Virus record (IMG/VR): IMGVR_UViG_3300020469_003426
Span: 1-22,424 of that record
DNA: 22,424 nucleotides
Direction: 5' to 3' (one strand)
Source: a virus
Shown here: in pieces, positions 1-7,265 of the stretch
How the letters are laid out: each line of letters begins with the position of its first letter
Numbering within the stretch: position 1 is the stretch's first letter
Notes under the pieces: model-generated
What the model saw: only the letters and a program-made list of their open reading frames with translations
Told to the model about the DNA's origin: nothing
Databases searched by the model: none
Made by a program: the position numbers and the translations under genes

Positions 1-398
1 GAAAGTTCCCACTCACGTCCCATATAGGCATAGATGCCGATGAGGAAGTGGAAGATTACGAGTTGGAAAGGACCACCGTTATACAGCCACTCGTCAAGCG
101 ATGCGGCTTCCCAGATGGGATAGAAGTGAAGACCAATTGCGTTGGAAGATGGGACAACAGCACCAGAGATGATGTTGTTACCATACATCAGAGAACCAGC
201 AACTGGTTCACGGATGCCGTCGATGTCCACAGGGGGAGCAGCGACGAATGCTACGACGAAACAGATGGTTGCTGCCAACAGAGTTGGAATCATCAGTACG
301 CCGAACCAACCGACATAGAGGCGGTTATTGGTGGAAGTTACCCACTCGCAGAAATTATCCCACGAAGAGGTAGATTGTTGCCTTGAAAGTGTTGCCAT
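1..398 (-). CDS. psbA: Photosystem II D1 protein, N-terminal part
   Basis: The reverse strand encodes the first 132 residues of D1, the photosystem II reaction-centre subunit that turns over fastest under light. The start is the ATG at 398-396, and the frame stays open to the window edge, so the 3' two thirds are missing. Recognisable D1 stretches are [54 protein letters not shown] and [13 protein letters not shown]; the first two transmembrane helices are present. No Shine-Dalgarno sequence is evident just upstream of the ATG. Cyanophages carry psbA to sustain photosynthesis in infected cells (known for the group). The gene is clearly richer in G+C than the neighbouring phage genes, as expected for a host-derived gene. 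An opposite-strand open frame at 48-386 is a shadow of this gene. Confidence 0.98.
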   Translation of the reverse strand, partial: MATLSRQQSTSSWDNFCEWVTSTNNRLYVGWFGVLMIPTLLAATICFVVAFVAAPPVDIDGIREPVAGSLMYGNNIISGAVVPSSNAIGLHFYPIWEAASLDEWLYNGGPFQLVIFHFLIGIYAYMGREWEL

Positions 399-562
399 TG
401 TTTTGAAAAAGGGTTATGTAAAAGTGCAGGGACACTCGGTAAAATATTCCCATCCCACCCTCAGGGATAGGTATTAGAGACGTTTTTATACACCCTAGAG
501 GTCTCGGTTTAAGAGGTGTTACGAACAGTTAAGAAATGTTTTGATTCCTTAACCTGCTGACT
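399..562 (-). other. psbA 5' leader, possibly structured
   Basis: About 150-165 nt separate the promoter elements from the psbA ATG, with no plausible open frame in between. On the reverse strand I see two short inverted repeats: GAGAC with GTCTC (about 21 nt loop) and ATCCC with GGGAT (7 nt loop). There is also a TATAAAAA box at 483-490, one base off the late consensus. Conserved RNA motifs named PhotoRC are known in psbA leaders of cyanobacteria and cyanophages; whether this leader matches one was not tested. Confidence 0.4.
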
Positions 563-570
563 TATTTATA
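563..570 (-). promoter_or_regulatory. T4-type late promoter box of psbA
   Basis: The minus strand reads TATAAATA exactly, the consensus of T4 and T4-like cyanophage late promoters (recognised by the gp55/gp33-modified polymerase in T4). It overlaps the -10 region of the early promoter by 3 nt, so psbA may be transcribed both early and late from almost the same start point near 552-557. Confidence 0.7.
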
Positions 571-596
571 ATACTACGGTTTCCCCTCCCTGTCAA
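568..596 (-). promoter_or_regulatory. Sigma-70-type (early) promoter of psbA
   Basis: Read on the minus strand, TTGACA (596-591) and TATTAT (573-568) are separated by exactly 17 nt. The -35 box is a perfect consensus and the -10 box matches five of six. The -35 box contains the TGA stop of the upstream 835-residue gene, so the promoter is packed against that gene's end. Three other promoters of the same design occur in the window. Confidence 0.75.
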
Positions 597-3100
597 GCCT
601 TTTTCCCAAGAAGCGTTTTGAGTTTTCTTGCCTTCGCCTTGAGATCCATTGCTTTCTTTGCCTTTGCATCAATTTCTGGGTTGCCTGTGGGTGGCATTGA
701 TTCTGCGCTATGGGGGTCTAATCCATTATAGTATTTTGAAGCTCTCTGTCCATTAACCAGATCTGGATGATATCCATTTATAGTTTTAGGTGGTGGATCA
801 TTTGGATATCCATTCTTGGCTGGTTTATCTGGATAGTCAATTTCTTTCTTCAGAGATTTTGAAACCTTTTTAAATAAAGGATCTTTATCAGCAGATAAGG
901 TTTCCTGTTCATCTATTTTATTTCGATTAAATGGTGTTTCATAATTTGGATTTTGTTTCCATAATGCCTTTTCATGAGCAATAATATTTAATTGTTCTTG
1001 GAGTTCTCTATCCTTTTTCTTTTTAAGATTATCACTAACAATCATATTCCAGTATTGATCACCATGACCAACCCTGTCATACACAATATTCATTCTTTCA
1101 CTTGTCTCATAACCAACCCAATCTTTATCTTTTTGTCTCCACCTTTGTCCTCTTGCATTTCCAGAAGCAACTAGTTCGTCACTAACTTGAGACGCTGTTT
1201 TATCTGGAGTATTCTGAGCAGAATACTTACCTGCAAAATTCATTTTATATTTCTTGGGAAGTTCTGGAACTTCATATGGTTTCTTTATATTTTTCAGAAT
1301 TTTTTTTCTAGATTCTGTGAGAGTAAAAGAAGTAGTATATGACTTGGATTCAGATTTATTACCAGATTTTTGGTTCAAAATACTTTTTAACTCTGGGGGG
1401 ATGTCACTACCACTATATGATGTTTGTGAGTAAACTTGTCCATATCCACCACCAGTTTTCTCAACTTCACTTTCAGGAAATCCCAATTGTGTAAGTGCTT
1501 TTCTGATAGCAACAACATTTGATGCTGTACCTTGAACGGCACCAGAAGATAAATCTTTTGATGTTTTTGCAAGTCCATCAGAAAAAGACTTCATTGCCTC
1601 TGGGTTATCGCTTAGATAATCATATGCATTATCATAAGTCTTACCAGGTTCTGATTTACCAGTTTTATCATTAAAGGTACTGCCTGTTGTAAAGGTTTGA
1701 CCAGTGGTAACTGCGTTTATAATGTCAGCAGCAATTGGAATATCAGTTAATACATCTAGAGTAATTTCTTGAACTCTTTCGTCTGATGGTTCAGGAATAT
1801 CTCCAAATGCAGTTTGCTTATCTCCGTCAAATTTATCACCTTTTTGTCCTGTTCTTAACATCTTTTCAGATGTGATAGTGAGAGTATCAGTTTCAGGATC
1901 ATAATGAATCGTAGAACCACCCTGAGCACCCCAATCACCAGTAAGAACCTTTTCTTTATTTTCTGGATTTACTGTTGAATTAGAACTCGGTTTTGCTACA
2001 GGTCCTCCAACAGTAAGCGCATCAGCAAATTTATCAAGATCAATATTTTTAATTTGATCTGCCGCAGCTGCATCTGATAATTTAATTTCCTGTGATTCAC
2101 CAGAAAGGATTGATGATACAAGTTTTCCTGCCAACTGTTTATTATAATCACTAACACTATCAGCATCTCTGACAAAAGTGTCAACTGCTTGGTCGCCTAC
2201 TGTTGTACCTGATACCATTAATCCAAGTTTTGTAAGAGCACCAAGTCCAAGAGCAAAAGCACCTTTAACAAGTCCAAAAGTTAAACCAAGAAGACCTAAA
2301 TCTCCGAGAGGTGATGCTGTTTCACCACCTTTTACAAAATCATCAAGACCAGCATCAATCAATTCTTGCTTCTCTGCAGCAGTAAGAGATTTTGGATCTT
2401 TAGTTGCCTTGTCGAGTAACTCCTTCAATCTTTTAATTTTGGGATCTGTGGGAGTAGGTTGATCATTATTACCCGCAAGTTCTGGATGGTCTAATTCATA
2501 TGGATCAGAAGTATTAATTCTACCAGTCATAATGTATTCACCTATTCTGCTAAGGAGAGCACTTCTTTCTGCAGAGGTCGCGTCAACGATCGCACTTAAT
2601 CTATCATATTCAGTATTTGGACTTGGACCATTAAACCAGGTATTCAGCAAACTAAGAGCTTGTAATAAAGATCCGTTATCACCTTGTGCCGACAAAGCAT
2701 CTACTTGTGCCGACAATGCATTTGATGCTGGTATATATACGTTATTAAAATAATCAAGTGCAGCATTCTGTTCCTCTTGTTGCCTTGTTCCAAGATCATC
2801 ATATTGAGTACCAGAATCCTTTATAAATGATGCTGATAAATCAGTACCTAATAATTCCAAGGTAAGATTTTCTAACGTATGTCCTCTAAGATATCCAAAT
2901 GAAAATGGTCCTCCTTGCGTTCTTAACCACCTAATATTAGCTGCACTAACTGGATAGTTTTGTACCCTACCACCGCCAGTTACTTCACCATCTTGATTAT
3001 TGGCATAGGGACCAGTATCATCACCATCAGCATTTCTAAAAAATGCAGGTCCATCTGGTTCCTGTTCTTGTAGGTTTATAATATCTCTAACTCTTTTCAT
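593..3100 (-). CDS. Large protein of unknown function, possibly virion structural
   Basis: This 835-residue protein has no domain I can name with confidence. It is mostly polar, with low-complexity Gly/Asn/Ser/Lys stretches, and its only long hydrophobic part is a glycine-rich segment at about residues 263-302. Residues 128-141 contain a short repeat (ALSAQ twice), mirrored in the DNA at 2683-2720. The C-terminal 230 residues are rich in Lys, Pro and Asn and end in a basic coil (AKARKLKTLLGKKA). No signal peptide is seen. The ATG overlaps the stop of the preceding 286-residue gene (ATGA), so the two are probably translated together. Size, composition and pairing suggest a cyanomyovirus virion or injected protein, but that is inference. 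Confidence 0.85.
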   Translation of the reverse strand: MKRVRDIINLQEQEPDGPAFFRNADGDDTGPYANNQDGEVTGGGRVQNYPVSAANIRWLRTQGGPFSFGYLRGHTLENLTLELLGTDLSASFIKDSGTQYDDLGTRQQEEQNAALDYFNNVYIPASNALSAQVDALSAQGDNGSLLQALSLLNTWFNGPSPNTEYDRLSAIVDATSAERSALLSRIGEYIMTGRINTSDPYELDHPELAGNNDQPTPTDPKIKRLKELLDKATKDPKSLTAAEKQELIDAGLDDFVKGGETASPLGDLGLLGLTFGLVKGAFALGLGALTKLGLMVSGTTVGDQAVDTFVRDADSVSDYNKQLAGKLVSSILSGESQEIKLSDAAAADQIKNIDLDKFADALTVGGPVAKPSSNSTVNPENKEKVLTGDWGAQGGSTIHYDPETDTLTITSEKMLRTGQKGDKFDGDKQTAFGDIPEPSDERVQEITLDVLTDIPIAADIINAVTTGQTFTTGSTFNDKTGKSEPGKTYDNAYDYLSDNPEAMKSFSDGLAKTSKDLSSGAVQGTASNVVAIRKALTQLGFPESEVEKTGGGYGQVYSQTSYSGSDIPPELKSILNQKSGNKSESKSYTTSFTLTESRKKILKNIKKPYEVPELPKKYKMNFAGKYSAQNTPDKTASQVSDELVASGNARGQRWRQKDKDWVGYETSERMNIVYDRVGHGDQYWNMIVSDNLKKKKDRELQEQLNIIAHEKALWKQNPNYETPFNRNKIDEQETLSADKDPLFKKVSKSLKKEIDYPDKPAKNGYPNDPPPKTINGYHPDLVNGQRASKYYNGLDPHSAESMPPTGNPEIDAKAKKAMDLKAKARKLKTLLGKKA

Positions 3101-3957
3101 TTTTTTCCGGGGGTATAATTTTTTACTTTAGAATTAAATGTTTTTAAAACATGATGCATTTGTTTTATTGACATTTGCTTTTCAGATGCCATGCTTCCAA
3201 GTTTAAAACCCATATCTTCAATGGAATCTCCAGATTTTATATATCCGTTAATTGTAGTTTGAATTTCACTTTTTTCTTTGTTTGTAAAAAATACTTCCAC
3301 TTTATCAGGATTCTCATTTGGACCTATACCATTACCACTTCTCATATTATCAGGAACATTTGGTAAATTCAAATTTTCAGAAAGACCTCCACCATAAAAA
3401 TAAGGAACATCTTTAATATAATCTCCAAGAGAAATTCTTTCTTTCACCCACTGTGCCATTTCAAGAGTAAAGTTTTGATTGTAAATTGTCAATCCATCTT
3501 GAGTTCCATTCCAAACTGGATGAGAACCATTCATATTACGTTCCCATTGTCCATCAATTTTTGCAAGTAAAACAAATTGTCTAGTATCTTTCTGAAGATA
3601 TCCAATACTAGTATATGATCCTGATTTTGTGGAGACAAACTCATCTACAATTGGTCCCAAAATAAATCCTTCTGATTCGGGAGGTAACTTAGAAAAAACT
3701 GTTCCATCTTCACCAATCAATCCTGAAGTATCTTGACCTGTTGGGTCATATACAAGATAATCCTGACTAAAATCAGAATGTTGTGGTTTATCAAATTCAC
3801 CACCACTCCAATATTTTTCTGTAGGTTCTATTTCAACTGATTTTTTACCATAAACACCAGTCGTATTGTTTGTTGGAAGTGCTTCAAGCAATCGCAATTT
3901 CTCATCAATACTCTTATTGTTTAATTGTTTTAATGCTTTGCTATACCGATTTGCCAT
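3097..3957 (-). CDS. Conserved-type phage protein of unknown function
   Basis: This gene encodes 286 residues from ATG 3957. The frame can extend to a GTG at 3966, but the ATG product (MANRYSKALKQL) looks more natural. No signal peptide or membrane segment is seen. The middle (about residues 60-190) is rich in Gly, Tyr and Trp, as in many beta-rich structural proteins, and the C-terminus is basic and helical. It is the first gene of a two-gene unit with the 835-residue gene, joined by an ATGA overlap. It diverges from the plus-strand genes at 4076, with about 120 bp between. The function is not recognised; a virion component is a reasonable guess. Confidence 0.8.
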   Translation of the reverse strand: MANRYSKALKQLNNKSIDEKLRLLEALPTNNTTGVYGKKSVEIEPTEKYWSGGEFDKPQHSDFSQDYLVYDPTGQDTSGLIGEDGTVFSKLPPESEGFILGPIVDEFVSTKSGSYTSIGYLQKDTRQFVLLAKIDGQWERNMNGSHPVWNGTQDGLTIYNQNFTLEMAQWVKERISLGDYIKDVPYFYGGGLSENLNLPNVPDNMRSGNGIGPNENPDKVEVFFTNKEKSEIQTTINGYIKSGDSIEDMGFKLGSMASEKQMSIKQMHHVLKTFNSKVKNYTPGKK

Positions 3958-3978
3958 CCAACGCACTAATCTTTTATA

Positions 3979-3986
3979 TATTTATT
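3979..3986 (-). promoter_or_regulatory. Late-promoter-like box upstream of the 286-residue gene
   Basis: The minus strand reads AATAAATA, one base from TATAAATA, in a very A+T-rich gap. The transcript would start about 13 nt before the ATG at 3957. In such A+T-rich DNA a one-mismatch hit is weak evidence on its own; its place in a divergent intergenic gap helps. Confidence 0.35.
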
Positions 3987-4039
3987 ATTACTCCAATTCC
4001 ATCATTTTAAACTACATCTTTACATTAAAAAAATCTTAC

Positions 4040-4047
4040 TCTAAATA
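4040..4047 (+). promoter_or_regulatory. Late-promoter-like box upstream of the plus-strand trio
   Basis: TCTAAATA is one base from TATAAATA. It lies about 29 nt upstream of the ATG at 4076, with GGTAAAG as a possible ribosome binding site between them. A weak alternative is a sigma-70 arrangement with TTTACA at 4019-4024, 17 nt before TAAATA. It is the only evident promoter for the plus-strand genes. Confidence 0.45.
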
Positions 4048-4075
4048 GCAGTAGTGTCTATTTGGTAAAGTATCT

Positions 4076-4570
4076 ATGAAAAGATTGTTGCCATTAATAA
4101 TGCTTTTGATGACAGCAACTGCCGCTAATGCTGGCGGAATTGTTTCTAAACATGCTTCTAGTGTTCAACTTACAGTTGATGCTGCCAGAACTCAAGCAAC
4201 CAGAATTGGTTCATCATTCAGCATCAGTGGTTCAAATGTTGATACCACCGATGGTACGACTGCACATACCGTTTCTGCAGGAACCATTACATCTGGAATT
4301 TATGCTCCAGGAACAATTTCTGCTACTCAAGATACAGCGGGTTCAGCATTCTCATTTACTCAATCATATACTCAAGGCGATGCAGTGCCAACTGCTGCCC
4401 CTACTGTAGGTCAAGTGCCTAACTTTTCTAGCACCCTTAGTTACACTGCAGGTGCTGCTGGAGATCTTGCTGGAACTGTCACCTCTGCTGGAGTCATCTC
4501 CATCACCGCAGGTGGAGCTGGAACCAGTGGAACCGGACAATTCGTTTCTGAGATCACCATAATTGACTGA
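4076..4570 (+). CDS. Small exported protein, function unknown
   Basis: This 164-residue protein has a classic signal peptide at residues 1-19 (MKRLLPLIMLLMTATAANA; basic start, hydrophobic core, AxA cleavage site). The mature part is almost entirely small and polar residues (Gly, Ala, Ser, Thr), with alternating patterns typical of beta-rich surface or fibre proteins and no cysteine. It is the first of three plus-strand genes inside a minus-strand genome and starts 29 nt after a late-type promoter box. No enzyme motif is visible. It may be a surface or adhesion protein of the virion or infected cell, but this is not shown by the sequence. Confidence 0.85.
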   Translation: MKRLLPLIMLLMTATAANAGGIVSKHASSVQLTVDAARTQATRIGSSFSISGSNVDTTDGTTAHTVSAGTITSGIYAPGTISATQDTAGSAFSFTQSYTQGDAVPTAAPTVGQVPNFSSTLSYTAGAAGDLAGTVTSAGVISITAGGAGTSGTGQFVSEITIID

Positions 4571-4581
4571 GGAAATTCGCA

Positions 4582-5031
4582 ATGACCCGTTTTGGAAAGA
4601 CGATATTCTGGTCTGCAATGTCTGTGGTGGGTGCAAGTGTCATACTTGCTCCTGCCCAGGCGGTCCCCGTGGTGCCAAACTTCACACAGGGAAGTATGAC
4701 CAGTCACACAGAAACAACTCAGAAGATAACTGAGACTATAAATTCAATGGATTACAACACAGGGTATCAATACTCTGCGACTGGCAGTGGTGTTGAACCC
4801 GTAAACGGAACCTTAAGTCCTGAAAGAGGTTCTACTAACGTATCAATAAATGGAGTGACTTCATCATGGACAGGAGTAACAAATACGCCACAATTCGTCC
4901 AAACGAATCCGGGGAGTTCGTTTCAGTTTACAGAAACTTACAGCGGCCCTGGACTTTCAAATCACACGATCATTCAGAGAGAAACCGACGTAACAAGTAT
5001 AACAGATACTACAAGTATATTCCAACAATAA
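4582..5031 (+). CDS. Small exported protein, function unknown
   Basis: This gene encodes 149 residues with a signal peptide at about residues 1-27 ending in APAQA. A good Shine-Dalgarno sequence (GAGGAA) lies 7-8 nt before the ATG, and the gene starts 11 nt after the previous stop. The mature part is Thr/Ser-rich, cysteine-free and likely beta-structured, like the preceding protein. The two share the general pattern of a signal peptide followed by Ser/Thr-rich strands with an S-F-x-F-T motif, so they may be diverged relatives (inference). The start of the next frame lies within this gene's 3' end. Confidence 0.87.
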   Translation: MTRFGKTIFWSAMSVVGASVILAPAQAVPVVPNFTQGSMTSHTETTQKITETINSMDYNTGYQYSATGSGVEPVNGTLSPERGSTNVSINGVTSSWTGVTNTPQFVQTNPGSSFQFTETYSGPGLSNHTIIQRETDVTSITDTTSIFQQ

Positions 5032-5786
5032 TTTCACTACTCTTTACTCTTCCGGTAAATGCAGAAACTGTTGGCGGGGTCAGTGCTACCGCTTCTCCTG
5101 TTGCTAATTCTAGTGGTAGCGTCACAAACCAGGCGATCCAGGTTTTACAGGGACCATATATTACCAATACATATGGGGCGGGGATACAGTGTCAGGGTCC
5201 TACATTAAACCTTACCCCATATGTAACTGGTGCAGGTTCAATACAAAGACCTTGGGAACCACATTATATGGACCCAGTATATGATATCAGTGATAATTAT
5301 GGCGCGTTTGATGAAAATGGAAATCAAACAGGAGATGGTATCGTTGATAACCCAGGCGATATCCTATTTCGTAAAAGAACTAGAACTGGACAAAAAGATA
5401 CCTATAGTCTATCTGTAGGTTTCTCTGCTACGTGGTCGCGACCATTAGATAGAAAACTACAAGACCAATGCAAAGAAGCAGCTGCTGCAAACATCGCTTT
5501 GATGGAACAAGCAACTGCCAATAAAAGATTAGACTTTGAGATTGCAAGACTTAAAAATTGTGGAGAACTTATACAAAAGGGTATTAGTTTTCACCCCAAG
5601 AGTCCTTACTATTCGGTGTGTGCTGATGTAGTAGTAAAAAATACAACTTACATCAAACCACATAAACACACTATTCCAAAACCTATTTCTTCAATGCCTT
5701 CCTTAGGGCTTGAATCGCATTCACCCGGTCGCGCTGAGCATCTTGGCGCTCCCTTACAGACTCAACCTTTACTACCTTCCCCCTGA
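4866..5786 (+). CDS. Exported-type protein of unknown function; true start uncertain
   Basis: The coordinates are those of the longest frame (306 residues). The part that looks like a real protein begins near 5019: a hydrophobic stretch with a signal-peptide end (LLFTLPVNA, residues 58-66), then Gly/Ser/Pro-rich sequence. A helical region follows from about residue 195 and then two cysteines (KNCGEL, VCADVVV). The first 50 residues lie inside the preceding gene and look like an out-of-frame shadow. No ATG, GTG or TTG lies between 4869 and about 5040, so translation must begin at ATG 4866, at a rare codon (ATT 5019, ATA 5028 or ATT 5031), or by a -1 shift from the upstream gene. The 3' end overlaps the convergent gene by 104 bp, and the last 30 residues lack the character of the rest. 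Confidence 0.75.
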   Translation: MDRSNKYATIRPNESGEFVSVYRNLQRPWTFKSHDHSERNRRNKYNRYYKYIPTIISLLFTLPVNAETVGGVSATASPVANSSGSVTNQAIQVLQGPYITNTYGAGIQCQGPTLNLTPYVTGAGSIQRPWEPHYMDPVYDISDNYGAFDENGNQTGDGIVDNPGDILFRKRTRTGQKDTYSLSVGFSATWSRPLDRKLQDQCKEAAAANIALMEQATANKRLDFEIARLKNCGELIQKGISFHPKSPYYSVCADVVVKNTTYIKPHKHTIPKPISSMPSLGLESHSPGRAEHLGAPLQTQPLLPSP

Positions 5787-6489
5787 TAGAAGCAATCTTC
5801 TTGATGACTTTTTTGGTTACAGGTTTCACAACCCTCAAAAGAATATCAGCAAAAGGTTTTGCTAATAATGCAGAAGTTGTTGCTACAACAGCAATAGATG
5901 CAGTTGTAGTAATGATACCAGCAGGAGGAATAGCATTAACAACTTGATTTAGAATAGGAATATCTTCTACTTCGCGAATACACTGGTTGCCATTTATACG
6001 GTAACCAGTTATTTTTTTGCGTCCACTATCAAATATAAAACCAACAGGTTCTGTTTGCAGTTGTTCTTTTGTTGGACACTCTATTTGTGCTGTTGCTGCT
6101 GAAGTATTTGGAACTTCAGGAGTCTCTGGTATATCTTGTGGAGGTTTTACTTCCTCTCCTTTATAGGTAGGAACTGGTGCCTCTTCTTTAAAATCTAATT
6201 CATCTTTATTATAATCAATCGGGTCAAAACTAGGAGTACTGGAATCACAATAAGTTTTTACACCCTTAGGGTCATCTTCCGAAATTATTCCACTCTTCTC
6301 ACTGCCAGAATTTTGTTCGTGTGCTTCTACACATCCAGGCATATCAACAACAGGAACTCCAATAGTTACAGTTACAGGTGGAGCATTTGGAATACTATAC
6401 CTGGGTTCTGGTATAACTGTTGTTGATATATCTGGAATGTTTAATTCTCTAATGTTAATTTCATCAGTTCTGATATCAGGTATTTCCAT
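5683..6489 (-). CDS. Membrane-anchored protein of unknown function
   Basis: This 268-residue protein has an acidic, proline-rich first half with several cysteines (about residues 53, 81, 138 and 170). One clear hydrophobic segment (about 187-209) is followed by a strongly basic helical tail (KPVTKKVIKKIASIRGK onward). There is no N-terminal signal peptide. The start ATG at 6489 lies 14 nt inside the end of the preceding small gene. The C-terminal coding region overlaps the convergent plus-strand gene (5683-5786), so the two transcripts would be antisense over 104 nt. The architecture suggests a membrane or virion protein; the function is not recognised. Confidence 0.85.
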   Translation of the reverse strand: MEIPDIRTDEINIRELNIPDISTTVIPEPRYSIPNAPPVTVTIGVPVVDMPGCVEAHEQNSGSEKSGIISEDDPKGVKTYCDSSTPSFDPIDYNKDELDFKEEAPVPTYKGEEVKPPQDIPETPEVPNTSAATAQIECPTKEQLQTEPVGFIFDSGRKKITGYRINGNQCIREVEDIPILNQVVNAIPPAGIITTTASIAVVATTSALLAKPFADILLRVVKPVTKKVIKKIASIRGKVVKVESVRERQDAQRDRVNAIQALRKALKK

Positions 6490-6691
6490 TGATTATATCT
6501 CCATACTCCTCAAAACTAAACTTACTTTGCACTGTTTGCTTGGCAAGTTTATCTCTGAGGGCATTAATTTTTTCATCAGTGTATTGCTGAAAGTTTCCTT
6601 TCTTCTCAACTTTTTTATAGTAATGAAGCGCATTAAGGATGATTGTATAATCCTCCATATCTAATTCAAAATTCATTTTATTAACAGTCAT
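6476..6691 (-). CDS. Small helical protein, function unknown
   Basis: This gene encodes 71 residues from ATG 6691 (MTVNKMNFELDMEDY); a second ATG at 6676 (MNFELDMEDY) is equally possible, and no strong ribosome binding site decides between them. The frame continues further upstream but there only shadows the preceding gene. The protein is charged and helical (DYTIILNALHYYKKVEKKG), without a signal peptide or membrane segment. It overlaps both neighbours by about 11-14 nt, so it is probably co-translated with them. Confidence 0.72.
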   Translation of the reverse strand: MTVNKMNFELDMEDYTIILNALHYYKKVEKKGNFQQYTDEKINALRDKLAKQTVQSKFSFEEYGDIINGNT

Positions 6692-7265
6692 TAAAGATTG
6701 ATGACACCTCAGCACCAACTGCAGACCCGGCATTCTGTCCCAGTAGGTTTGCCCAACCAACTGCTAACCATCCAATATAAGGTATACCAGTAAGCATTGG
6801 AGTAGCACTAGCGACGACGCTTGTTGCTACCATTGCACCTTGCGCTTGAGCTCCACCTTCCGCTTTGATACACTCCACGTCTTTTGCACTCAACTTTCCC
6901 TCATCATCGGCACCTCCACCGATGTTCCTAGTTCCATCCATAGTGAATTGATCTTTACGCCACTCACGGCGACTTTCAGTACCACCACCAAAGAGTCCTT
7001 TCTTATCAGTATCTGAAGATAATGATCTTTGAGATTCTAAAATAGCAGGGTCGTTTGCTTTATATTTAATAGTATATCCATCTTTACCTACGTTGACATC
7101 ATAAGATGAGTATTCACCTGTAGGAAGATTAATTGAAGGGTATTGTGGACGGTCTGCATACTTCTTATTCATATTCATAAGATGCCCTAGCACACCAATA
7201 TGTGCTACAGCAACCACACCACCAATACTTAATGCAACCCACTTAAACGGTGTCTTATTCATCAT
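6681..7265 (-). CDS. Membrane protein with two hydrophobic regions, function unknown
   Basis: This 194-residue protein has an N-terminal membrane segment at about residues 8-30. A polar middle with a Gly-rich linker follows, then a long Ala/Gly-rich hydrophobic region at about 143-186 that could form one or two membrane helices or a glycine-zipper hairpin, and finally a C-terminal Cys. The start overlaps the nuclease stop (ATGATG with TGA), with a second in-frame ATG immediately after the first. The paired hydrophobic ends would suit a membrane-acting phage protein (for example DNA entry or lysis), but nothing specific is recognised. Confidence 0.82.
   Translation of the reverse strand: MMNKTPFKWVALSIGGVVAVAHIGVLGHLMNMNKKYADRPQYPSINLPTGEYSSYDVNVGKDGYTIKYKANDPAILESQRSLSSDTDKKGLFGGGTESRREWRKDQFTMDGTRNIGGGADDEGKLSAKDVECIKAEGGAQAQGAMVATSVVASATPMLTGIPYIGWLAVGWANLLGQNAGSAVGAEVSSIFNDC

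Noticed and set aside
48-386. 112-residue open frame on the plus strand
   Set aside because: It lies wholly antisense to the unmistakable psbA coding sequence and has no ribosome binding site or recognisable protein character.
2683-2720. Short direct repeat (CTTGTGCCGACAA twice)
   Set aside because: It is a two-copy coding repeat (ALSAQ) within the large protein, not an attachment site or array.
2178-2753. Plus-strand open frames inside the 835-residue gene
   Set aside because: They are antisense shadows of a continuous coding frame; the same applies to plus-strand frames at 7374-7688, 7702-7941, 11109-11519 and 13293-13502.
4364-4707. Minus-strand open frames opposite the two exported-protein genes
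   Set aside because: They are shadows of the Ser/Thr-rich plus-strand genes, which have signal peptides and, for the second, a good ribosome binding site.
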